Positions 26,919-34,138 of a stretch of 64,000 nt of DNA are shown piece by piece. Position 1 is the first letter of the stretch. Every line of letters begins with the position of its first letter. The position numbers were made by a program, and so were the translations under genes. The notes under the pieces were generated by a model that worked only from the letters and a program-made list of their open reading frames with translations, made no database searches and was not told the origin of the DNA. The DNA lies in the NCBI GenBank assembly GCA_040880065.1, contig JBBDJE010000031.1, forward strand, positions 1-64,000. Reading direction: 5' to 3'. The stretch comes from Abyssibius sp040880065 (GTDB lineage: Bacteria; Pseudomonadota; Alphaproteobacteria; Rhodobacterales; Rhodobacteraceae).

Positions 26919-27639
26919 CATGCACCGCTCTGAATTTTCTTCCTATCAAGGGCGCGGCTGGCGCGTGGTCGAGGCCCAGCACAAGGTGGCGACCATGAAA
27001 CTGGCCGACACGCTGGACGACCAAGCCCTGCTTGAAAGCCTGATCGAGGCCAGCAAGCCGCCGCTGCCCGAAGCCTGCCATCATCTCGACTATTTGCTCG
27101 CCGCGCCCTTTCGCTACAAACCTTACCCGAACGGCTCGCGCTTTCGGCGTGCGGGGCATTCGCCGGGCGTGTTTTATGCTGCGCAAAAGCTGGAAACAGC
27201 CTTGGCCGAGGCGGCGTTCTACCGGTTGCTGTTCTTTGCGGAATCCCCTGCCACCCCCATGCCACGCGCGCCATTCGAGGTTTCGGTCTTTGCCGCAGCG
27301 CTGGGCACAAGCGCCCTGCTTGACCTGACGGTGCAGCCCTATGCCGCGCAATCGGCGCAATGGACCCACCCGACGGATTACACGACCACGCAAGCCTTGG
27401 AGGGTAAGGCGCGTGCAGCAGGTGCGCAGATCATCCGTTATCAATCCTGCCGCTGCCCCAAGCGCGGTGCCAATATTGCGGTGCTGGCGTGCAGTGCCTT
27501 CGCCAGGCCCGCGCCCGTTGCGCGCCAAAGCTGGTGGCTGAACATTTCGCAAACCCATGTGCAGGCGCGCTGCGAACACCCTGACCGTGCAGTTGAATTT
27601 GCCCGCGCATGGTTTGCGACAGATCCACGCCTCGCCTAA
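26896..27639 (+). CDS. RES-domain toxin
   Basis: A protein of about 247 residues with the RES fold: GWRVVEAQHKVATMKLADTL, HHLDYLLAAPFRYKPYPNGSRFR with the conserved Arg/Tyr, GVFYAAQKLETALAEAAFYR with the conserved Glu, and HPTDYTTTQALE. RES toxins deplete cellular NAD+ and are related to ADP-ribosyltransferases. The start is uncertain: ATGs at 26878, 26896 and 26920 are in frame and all overlap or abut the antitoxin, and none has a clear ribosome-binding site, implying translational coupling. The stop overlaps the convergent mttB-family stop by four bases. Confidence 0.88.
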   Translation: MPAARQSDMHRSEFSSYQGRGWRVVEAQHKVATMKLADTLDDQALLESLIEASKPPLPEACHHLDYLLAAPFRYKPYPNGSRFRRAGHSPGVFYAAQKLETALAEAAFYRLLFFAESPATPMPRAPFEVSVFAAALGTSALLDLTVQPYAAQSAQWTHPTDYTTTQALEGKARAAGAQIIRYQSCRCPKRGANIAVLACSAFARPAPVARQSWWLNISQTHVQARCEHPDRAVEFARAWFATDPRLA

Positions 27640-29186
27640 AAATCGGTCGGCACGCCACCTTCCGCAACACGCCGCGCCACAAAGGCGGCCAGTTCTTCGC
27701 GCACGGCCTCATCCATCGGCGGGGGCTGGAATTCGGCCAGAATCTTCTTCCAAATGGCATTGGCCCGCTGCGCGGCATCCTTGCTGCCATCGGCTTCCCA
27801 AGCCTCGTAATTCCGCCAATCAGACAGGAACGGTGCGTAAAACGCCGTCTCGTAGCGTTCCTGCGTATGGGCCGCGCCAAAGAAATGCCCGCTGGAGCCG
27901 ACTTCGGTCATCGCATCAAACCCCAGCCCGGAGGCCGACGTATCGGTGATGATCGGCTGCATATAGCGTTGGATTTGCTGGAGAACTTCGCAATCCATGA
28001 CGAATTTCTCGTAAGAGGCAATCAGCCCGCCTTCCAGCCATCCTGCGGCATGATAAACGATATTGACCCCGCCCTGCACCGCCGCCCACAGCGAATTCAT
28101 ACTTTCCCACATGGCCTGCGCGTCGGGCGCATTGGAGGCACAGGCGTTGGAGGCGCGCAGCGGAATGCCGTAAAACCGCGCCATTTGCCCGGTCATCTGC
28201 GTGGCGCGCATGTATTCGGGCGTGCCAAAGGCGGGCGCACCGGTGCGCATATCAACATTCGAGGTGAAGGTGCCCAGCACAACCGGCGTGCCGGGGTTGA
28301 TGATTTGCAAAAGCACAATCGCCGCCAGCCCCTCGGCCACCGATTGCGCCACCGCACCGGCCATGGTGACAGGGGCCATCGCACCGGCCAGCGTGAAAGG
28401 GGTTACAAAAACCGGCTGGCCACGACGGGCAAAGCGCATGGCACCGTCCAGCATCGGCCAGTCATGTTTCAGCGGGGATGACGAGTTGATATTGGTGTAA
28501 AGCCTTGGCTTGGAGAAGAACTCCTCAGCCGAAAGGCCCGAGGCGATGCGCGCCATTTCAAGCACATCTTCCACCCGTTCGCTGCCAAGCGAATAGGCGT
28601 GGACTACCTTGTCGGTCAGGGTCAGTTTTTCATACAAGCAGTGCAAATGCCGCACCGAGGCGTGGATGTCGACCGGCTCGACCGGATAACCACCCGCCAC
28701 ATGGATGCAGTTAAAATACTGTGTCATCTTCATGAAATCGCGGAAGGTTTCAAAGTCGCCCACACGGCGGCCACGGTCCAGATCCATCGCATTGGGCGGT
28801 GAGGAGACGTTGACGAAAACCATATTCTTGCCACCAAGCGTGATGGCACGCGCGGGGTTGCGCGGGGTGATGGTAAACTCGGCAGGGGCATGGGCCAGAT
28901 GCGCCATGACAAATTCGCGCCCCATGCGCACATTGTGCCCCTGAACCGTGCAACCCGCTGCGGCCAGAATATCGCGCGCTTCGTCATTCAGGAATTCGAT
29001 GCCCAGTTCCTCAAGAATGCGCATGGCGCAATCATGTATGGCTTCAACCCCGGCCTCGTCCAATGGCTCGGTAGGGCGGTCGATATTGATGGGCGGCGCC
29101 CATGGCATTTGTTCGATCGCGCGCGGGCTGTCGCGCCGCGCATTGCCTGCACGCCCGCCGCTGCGTCGTGATTGTCTCTCGCTCAT
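27636..29186 (-). CDS. MttB-family methyltransferase (non-pyrrolysine trimethylamine methyltransferase homologue)
   Basis: A 516-residue member of the MttB superfamily. Recognisable segments are ILEELGIEFLNDEARDIL, NIVYHAAGWLEGGLIASYEKFVMD, LQQIQRYMQP and the C-terminal FLSDWRNYEAWEADGSKDAAQRAN. There is no in-frame amber codon, so it lacks the pyrrolysine of archaeal MttB and belongs to the larger group that demethylates quaternary amines such as glycine betaine or related compounds; the exact substrate is unknown. AAGGGGGCG precedes the ATG at 29186. No corrinoid protein is adjacent, so its methyl acceptor would be encoded elsewhere. Confidence 0.9.
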   Translation of the reverse strand: MSERQSRRSGGRAGNARRDSPRAIEQMPWAPPINIDRPTEPLDEAGVEAIHDCAMRILEELGIEFLNDEARDILAAAGCTVQGHNVRMGREFVMAHLAHAPAEFTITPRNPARAITLGGKNMVFVNVSSPPNAMDLDRGRRVGDFETFRDFMKMTQYFNCIHVAGGYPVEPVDIHASVRHLHCLYEKLTLTDKVVHAYSLGSERVEDVLEMARIASGLSAEEFFSKPRLYTNINSSSPLKHDWPMLDGAMRFARRGQPVFVTPFTLAGAMAPVTMAGAVAQSVAEGLAAIVLLQIINPGTPVVLGTFTSNVDMRTGAPAFGTPEYMRATQMTGQMARFYGIPLRASNACASNAPDAQAMWESMNSLWAAVQGGVNIVYHAAGWLEGGLIASYEKFVMDCEVLQQIQRYMQPIITDTSASGLGFDAMTEVGSSGHFFGAAHTQERYETAFYAPFLSDWRNYEAWEADGSKDAAQRANAIWKKILAEFQPPPMDEAVREELAAFVARRVAEGGVPTDF

Positions 29187-29255
29187 ACCGCCCCCTTGTG
29201 CCTTGGCCCCATGAGTAAGCCGGGGCGCGACATGCGCTAAAGCAAAGGCGACATT

Positions 29256-29951
29256 TCAGGTCGTTTTAGACAGGTATTCGGGGATTTCCCCAATATTCCC
29301 AAGCACAATATCGGCATGGCCATGAAGGTCGGCCTGTGTTGCGGGGCCGGTGAGCACGGCAATGCAATGCATGCCCGCCGCGCGGCCTGCATGCATGTCA
29401 TGGGTGCTGTCGCCCACCATCGCAAGGTTATGCGGCGCAAGCCCCATTTTTTCCGCCACGCCCAGCAACATGCCGGGCGCGGGTTTGGCACCAAAGCCGC
29501 TATCATACCCGGCGATACAGGCGAACTGGTCGTGAATACCGGCGATTTTGAGCTGCGCGCGGGCAGGGCCTTCACCATCATTTGTGGCCACGGCCAGCAC
29601 CAATCCGCGCGCACGCAGCGCGCTCAGATACGGGGCAAGGGGCAGGGCAGGCACCTGCGCAGGCTCGGCCTTCATGGCCGCAATGCGCGCAAGCAGGTTT
29701 TGCGGGGTTTCATGCGGCATCAGATCGGCGATATGGGCAATCATATCATCCGACGTGCCCGCGATGAAAATTGAGTTGGGGTTGAAGCGTTGCGTGGCAA
29801 GGTCAAAATCCATCCGCTGCGCAAGGGCGGCGCGGCGTTCGGCTTGCCCGTCGCTCAGGCTGTCGAGCAGCCGCGCAAACCAGCCGCCCCAGCTTTGCTG
29901 AAAGTCAAACAGCGTGCCGTCTTTGTCAAATATCAGCCCTTGAATTGCCAT
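29256..29951 (-). CDS. HAD-superfamily hydrolase, phosphoglycolate-phosphatase-like
   Basis: A 231-residue haloacid dehalogenase-type phosphatase. Motif I is FDKDGTLFDF (Asp nucleophile and acid), motif II is AVATNDG, the Lys of motif III lies in FGAKPAPGM, and motif IV is MVGDSTHDMHAG. A cap domain inserts after motif I, as in Gph-like enzymes. I start at 29951, where GAGGG is correctly spaced and the protein begins MAIQGLIFDKDG; an earlier in-frame start would add seven residues without a site. It precedes the MttB-family gene and follows DUF3572 on the same strand. Confidence 0.9.
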   Translation of the reverse strand: MAIQGLIFDKDGTLFDFQQSWGGWFARLLDSLSDGQAERRAALAQRMDFDLATQRFNPNSIFIAGTSDDMIAHIADLMPHETPQNLLARIAAMKAEPAQVPALPLAPYLSALRARGLVLAVATNDGEGPARAQLKIAGIHDQFACIAGYDSGFGAKPAPGMLLGVAEKMGLAPHNLAMVGDSTHDMHAGRAAGMHCIAVLTGPATQADLHGHADIVLGNIGEIPEYLSKTT

Positions 29952-29999
29952 AAATCCCTCGTGTTTTTGCACCTGATGGCAGAAATTGCCGCCTTTGCC

Positions 30000-30278
30000 T
30001 TATGTCCAATGAACGGGCGCACCGCCGGGAAGTGCGTTGCGCGCGGCAACCACGCTTTCGGGCGCGATTTTTTGCGTGGCAGCAAAGGCCAGAACGTATT
30101 CATCGGCGCTGAGAATAAAATCGAGCACCGAGACCATGAAGGCAGGGTCTTTGGCAAGCGCGCGAATATCCGACGGGTCGAGCCCGGAACTGCCCAGAAA
30201 GCCGCCCATAACCTCGTCATCCGCTGCCATCCAGCCAAGGGCCTGAAGGGCCAAATTCTGTGCCTGTTCACTGTTCAT
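30000..30278 (-). CDS. DUF3572 family protein
   Basis: A 92-residue cytoplasmic protein with the conserved alphaproteobacterial pattern ALGWMAADDEVMGGFLGSSGL, DPSDIRALAKDPAFMVSVLDFIL and DEYVLAFA. Function unknown. It is 48 bp upstream of the HAD gene on the same strand and divergent from the PleD-like gene; this arrangement beside a PleD regulator is familiar in the lineage. No clear ribosome-binding site precedes its ATG. Confidence 0.88.
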   Translation of the reverse strand: MNSEQAQNLALQALGWMAADDEVMGGFLGSSGLDPSDIRALAKDPAFMVSVLDFILSADEYVLAFAATQKIAPESVVAARNALPGGAPVHWT

Positions 30279-30289
30279 ATTAAAGCCGG

Positions 30290-30304
30290 TAAACGTTTCG
30301 TTAA
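30290..30304. promoter_or_regulatory. Near-consensus CtrA-type box TAAA-N7-TTAA
   Basis: TAAA at 30290-30293 and TTAA at 30301-30304 are separated by seven bases, matching seven of eight positions of the CtrA consensus TTAA-N7-TTAA. It lies in the divergent promoter between the DUF3572 gene and the PleD-like diguanylate cyclase, 69 bp before the latter. Pattern match only. Confidence 0.35.
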
Positions 30305-30372
30305 CATCTTTGGTCCAAAGTAGCGCGCATTAGCAAGTTTTTAGTTTTTCAATTTGGTTTCTGGGGGTCACT

Positions 30373-31758
30373 ATGTCTGGGCGTATACTGGTGGTCGATG
30401 ATGTGGCGACCAATCGCGTGATTCTCAAGGCGAAATTGGCAACCGCGTATTTTGATGTGATTCAGGCCTCAAACGGGCAAGAGGCGCTCGATCTGGCGCG
30501 CACGGCCCATCCTGATATTATTTTGCTCGACATCATGATGCCAGACATGGACGGGTATCAGGTGTGCAAGACATTGAAAAGCAACATAGAAACAGCGCAT
30601 ATTCCGGTGGTTATGGTCACCGCCATGGGCGCCCCTGAAGAGCGGGTGCGCGGGCTCAATGCCGGTGCGGATGACTTTTTGACCAAACCCATCAACGATG
30701 TGGCGCTGTTTGCGCGGGTGCGCAACCTTGTGCGCGTGAAAATCATGTTTGACGAGTTGCGCATGCGCGATTCGACGACACGCGAGCTCGGGCTCAGCGA
30801 ATTTGTCGACGCGCTCAGCCAACAGAGCGATCAGGCAGGCTCGGTTTTGCTGACCGCCAGCTCGCAGGATGAAGCCGCCTGTTGGGCGCGGTGCCTGAAA
30901 GAAAAGCTCGATTTGCAGGTTTTTGAAACCGGATCGGAACGCGAAGCCTTCTCGGTGGCAACTCTGGAATCGCCCGATGCCTATATCGTGCACCAGCATT
31001 TGCAAGAGGGCGGCGACGGTTTGCGCCTGGTTTCGGCTTTGCGCGCGCGCCACGAAACGCGGCAATCGGCCATCATTTTTGTGGTGGGCGACGGGTTGAT
31101 AGAAACCGCCGAGCGCGCGCTCGACCTTGGCGCGTCGGATTACATCATGCCGCCTTATGACAAGAACGAGCTCACCGCGCGGCTGCGCAGCCAGTTGCGG
31201 CGCAAGCATTATTCCGACCGGTTGCGCAGCAATGTGCGCGACGGGTTGCGCATGGCGGTGACCGACCCGCTCACCGGCCTGTTCAACCGGCGTTATTGCA
31301 CCCAGCATATGGGCCGGATTGTGGGCCGCGCGCAGGCCAGCGGCGGGCAATTTACGGTCATGATGCTGGATCTGGACCACTTTAAGCAGGTCAATGACAA
31401 TTTTGGCCATGATGCAGGCGATGCCGTGCTTGTTGAAATGGCTCGCCGCCTGCAAGAAAACGTGCGCGGTGTAGACCTTGTGGCGCGTTTGGGTGGCGAG
31501 GAGTTTCTGGTCGCCATGCCCGATGCCGATAATGCCGCCGCCCATGCGGTGGCAGAACGCATTCGTGCCGCAGTAGAGACCCGCCCGTTCAAACTGGCCG
31601 ACGGGGTGCAGCTTAACATTACCGTCAGCATTGGTGTGGCGGTGGCCGCCAGCAACGAGGTCGATGCGCAGGCCGTTATCAGCAGAGCCGATCAGGCGCT
31701 CTATAAATCCAAGGCCGCCGGGCGCAACGTTGTATCGTTTTACGCCTCGGCGGCCTAG
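30373..31758 (+). CDS. pleD: PleD-type response regulator with diguanylate cyclase domain
   Basis: A 461-residue regulator with three parts: a receiver (1-120; VVDDVATNR, Asp in ILLDIMMPDMDGY, KPIND), a second receiver-like domain (about 150-275) that lacks a clear phospho-acceptor motif, and a C-terminal GGEEF domain (about 290-460) with an intact GGEEF active site and an RGVD inhibitory I-site five residues upstream. Thus it should make cyclic di-GMP with product inhibition. The layout REC-REC-GGEEF is that of Caulobacter PleD, which governs polar development and the motile-to-sessile switch. It is convergent with the aminotransferase gene, with three bases between stops. Confidence 0.92.
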   Translation: MSGRILVVDDVATNRVILKAKLATAYFDVIQASNGQEALDLARTAHPDIILLDIMMPDMDGYQVCKTLKSNIETAHIPVVMVTAMGAPEERVRGLNAGADDFLTKPINDVALFARVRNLVRVKIMFDELRMRDSTTRELGLSEFVDALSQQSDQAGSVLLTASSQDEAACWARCLKEKLDLQVFETGSEREAFSVATLESPDAYIVHQHLQEGGDGLRLVSALRARHETRQSAIIFVVGDGLIETAERALDLGASDYIMPPYDKNELTARLRSQLRRKHYSDRLRSNVRDGLRMAVTDPLTGLFNRRYCTQHMGRIVGRAQASGGQFTVMMLDLDHFKQVNDNFGHDAGDAVLVEMARRLQENVRGVDLVARLGGEEFLVAMPDADNAAAHAVAERIRAAVETRPFKLADGVQLNITVSIGVAVAASNEVDAQAVISRADQALYKSKAAGRNVVSFYASAA

Positions 31759-31761
31759 TTT

Positions 31762-33171
31762 TTAGCTGCGTTTTCCGGCCGTAAACACACCTTCGGCCTT
31801 GGCTTTCGCCATGCCTTCGTCGAGTGATTTGACGGCCAGTTCAAGGAAATGGTCGATCTCGCTGCGGGTTATCACCAAGGGCGGCGAAATGATCATCTTG
31901 TCGCCCACATGGCGCATGACCAGACCATTGGCAAAGCAGCGTTCGCGCACCATGTAGCCCACCGTTCCCTCATCGGCGGCAAAGGGCGCGCGGGCCGCTT
32001 TGTCGGGGGTTAGCTCGATTGCGCCCATAAGGCCGACGATCCGCGCCTCGCCCACCATCGGGTGGTCGGCCAGCTCGGCCCAACGCTGCGCCATATAGGG
32101 CATTGTGTCGGCCGCGGCGGTTTCCACGATTTTTTCTTCCTGCATGATGCGAATGTTTTCGAGCGCCACAGCCGCGCAAACCGGATGGCCGTTATAGGTA
32201 TAGCCATGGGCAAACTCGCCGCCCACTTCATCGAGCACCTTGCACATGCGTTCCGAGATCATCGAGCCGCCAATCGGCGCATAGCCCGAAGACAGGCCCT
32301 TGGCAATGGTCATGATATCTGGTTTAATATCAAAGGTTTGGCAGCCAAACCAGTTGCCCGTGCGGCCAAAGGCGGTGATAACCTCATCGGCGATCAGCAG
32401 CACATCGTGTTCGCGGCAAATGCGCTGGATTTCCGGCCAATAGGTGCTTGGCGGAATGATCACACCACCGGCGCCCTGCACAGGCTCGCCAATGAAGGCG
32501 GCAACCTTGTCGGCACCCAAACGCTCGATCTCGGCTTCCAGCGCACGGGCGCGCATCAGCCCGAATTCCTCGGGCGACATATCGCCGCCTTCGGCATACC
32601 AATAGGGCTGGTCGATATGGCTGATGCCGGGAATGGGCAAGCCGCCCTGCGCATGAATGCCCTTCATGCCCCCAAGCGAACCGCCACCCATGGTGGAGCC
32701 ATGATAGCCGTTCCAGCGCCCGATGATGTGGCTTTTCTCGGGCTTGCCCTGGCTGGCCCAGTAATGGCGCACAAGGCGGATATTGGTGTCATTCGCTTCA
32801 GACCCCGAGCCGGCATAGAACACGCGGTTCAGATCGTGCGGCATCACCTCGGCCAGTTTAGCGGCCAGTTGCAGCGCCGGCGGGTGGCTAGTTTGAAAGA
32901 ACGTGTTGTAAAACGGCAGTTCCAGCGACTGGCGATAGGCCACTTCGGCCATTTCCTTGCGCCCATAGCCAAGGTTCACGCACCACAGCCCGGCCATTCC
33001 GTCAAGAATTTCAGCACCGTCAGAATCGCGGATGTAGACCCCTTTTGCCGAGGTGATAATCCGCGCGCCCTTTGCGTTAAGCTCGGCGGTATCGGTGAAC
33101 GGGTGCAAATTGTGGGCCGCGTCCAGCGCCTGCATTTCGGCGGTTGACGGGTAGTTGCTACGATGATCCAT
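31762..33171 (-). CDS. Class III PLP-dependent aminotransferase (omega-transaminase type)
   Basis: A 469-residue aminotransferase. Features include the cofactor-binding GSGSEAND stretch, YHGSTMGGGSLGGM, the Asp of LIADEVITAFGRTG and the PLP Lys in TIAKGLSSGYAPIGG. The sequence resembles putrescine- or beta-alanine-pyruvate aminotransferases, so it probably transfers a terminal amino group to pyruvate; the donor is not determined. I prefer the ATG at 33171 because AGGT lies just upstream; an in-frame ATG at 33183 would add four residues. No transporter for amines is adjacent. Confidence 0.9.
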   Translation of the reverse strand: MDHRSNYPSTAEMQALDAAHNLHPFTDTAELNAKGARIITSAKGVYIRDSDGAEILDGMAGLWCVNLGYGRKEMAEVAYRQSLELPFYNTFFQTSHPPALQLAAKLAEVMPHDLNRVFYAGSGSEANDTNIRLVRHYWASQGKPEKSHIIGRWNGYHGSTMGGGSLGGMKGIHAQGGLPIPGISHIDQPYWYAEGGDMSPEEFGLMRARALEAEIERLGADKVAAFIGEPVQGAGGVIIPPSTYWPEIQRICREHDVLLIADEVITAFGRTGNWFGCQTFDIKPDIMTIAKGLSSGYAPIGGSMISERMCKVLDEVGGEFAHGYTYNGHPVCAAVALENIRIMQEEKIVETAAADTMPYMAQRWAELADHPMVGEARIVGLMGAIELTPDKAARAPFAADEGTVGYMVRERCFANGLVMRHVGDKMIISPPLVITRSEIDHFLELAVKSLDEGMAKAKAEGVFTAGKRS

Positions 33172-33267
33172 GCTAACCTGCATTCAATTTGAGATGGCGC
33201 AGGCTAGTGTGGAATGAAGGGGGTTTGCAAGGGGCCGCAGCACTGGCTGTGTGCGCCTTAAATGGAA

Positions 33268-33344
33268 TGGTACCGACGCCCCGGCTCGAACGGGGGACCC
33301 CTAGATCCACAATCTAGTGCTCTAACCAACTGAGCTACGTCGGC
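33268..33344 (-). tRNA. tRNA-His (anticodon GTG)
   Basis: A 77-nt cloverleaf with CCA encoded (33270-33268). The anticodon GTG lies at 33310-33308 within a 5-bp stem CTAGA/TCTAG and a seven-base loop beginning TT. D-arm AGCTCAGTTGGTTAGAGCA and T-loop GTTCGAG are standard. The acceptor stem pairs G1 with U72, the discriminator is A73, and the base before G1 is T, not G. Bacterial tRNA-His normally carries G-1 and C73; alphaproteobacteria are known to have lost them together with a divergent HisRS. Confidence 0.96.
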
Positions 33345-33454
33345 ACTCCGTGGGTGCATTACCGCGCAGCATAGCTGATTGCAAGAGCGGTTGCACGCCC
33401 ACTTGCAGTTTTTGCCCTCAGGCGTTAGCCGTGGCGCAAACAATGAGGAAGATC

Positions 33455-33649
33455 ATGGGTATCAATAACGAAAGCGATGTTTCAGCCAGCCTGCAAATCG
33501 GGCCGACCGATCAGGGCATGGTGCGAATTTACGTTGAAACCGACACACAGGAATTGCCGTTCGACTTTGAGCCGGACGAAGCGGACGAGATTGCAGAAGA
33601 GTTGATGTCTGCCGCCCGCGCCGCCCGTGCCCAGACCACTAAAGGTTAG
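33455..33649 (+). CDS. Small acidic protein, DUF6324-like
   Basis: A 64-residue acidic protein beginning MGINNESDVSASLQIGPTDQ. It contains MVRIYVET followed by LPFDFEPDEADEIAEELM, a pattern I associate with the Rhodobacterales family DUF6324; that naming is from memory. The ATG at 33455 is chosen because GAGGAAG lies just upstream; an ATG at 33443 lacks a site. It is convergent with mmcB, overlapping its stop by four bases. Function unknown. Confidence 0.78.
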   Translation: MGINNESDVSASLQIGPTDQGMVRIYVETDTQELPFDFEPDEADEIAEELMSAARAARAQTTKG

Positions 33650-34128
33650 GGTGCAAAACGCATGGCCGGGCGCGGGTCGCACAGGCTGGCAAGGCGTTCG
33701 GCGGCATTGCGTGCAAATTTCTGCGTGAGTATTTTGCGCCGCGCCCCGGCCAGCGGGGTAATCGGGCCGTGGCGCAGAATCGCGCCATCCCACGCATCTG
33801 CCATAATCAACCCAGTTTCAGCGGGCAGCAATTCGGTCGGGAAGTTTTGGTCGACCGCCCAGAAGAACTGGTCGCAAAACGGCAGATAACCTTGCCATTT
33901 GCAATCGGCCATATAATCGGCGCGGCTTGATTTGCATTCAATCACCCAAAGCTCACCCTTTGGGCCAAGCGCCATAACATCAACCCGTAGCCCGCGCGTG
34001 GGCACAAATTCGGTCAACCCGATAAAGTTGTAGCTGCGCAGATGGCGGCACACGCCGCGCGCCAGCAACTGGCCGGGGGCTAGTGGGGGTGATTGTGGCA
34101 GCGTATCGTCCATAGCATACATGAACAT
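33646..34128 (-). CDS. mmcB: MmcB family DNA-repair protein
   Basis: A 160-residue protein of the MmcB (formerly DUF2161-like) family, restriction-endonuclease-like in fold. The region LRVDVMALGPKGELWVIECKSSRADYMAD contains the D-x(n)-ExK arrangement of PD-(D/E)xK nucleases. In Caulobacter MmcB is an SOS-associated factor in mitomycin-C damage tolerance. The exact start is unclear: ATGs at 34128, 34122 and 34113 are in frame and none has a strong ribosome-binding site. Confidence 0.85.
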   Translation of the reverse strand: MFMYAMDDTLPQSPPLAPGQLLARGVCRHLRSYNFIGLTEFVPTRGLRVDVMALGPKGELWVIECKSSRADYMADCKWQGYLPFCDQFFWAVDQNFPTELLPAETGLIMADAWDGAILRHGPITPLAGARRKILTQKFARNAAERLASLCDPRPAMRFAP

Positions 34129-34138
34129 TTGGTGAACA

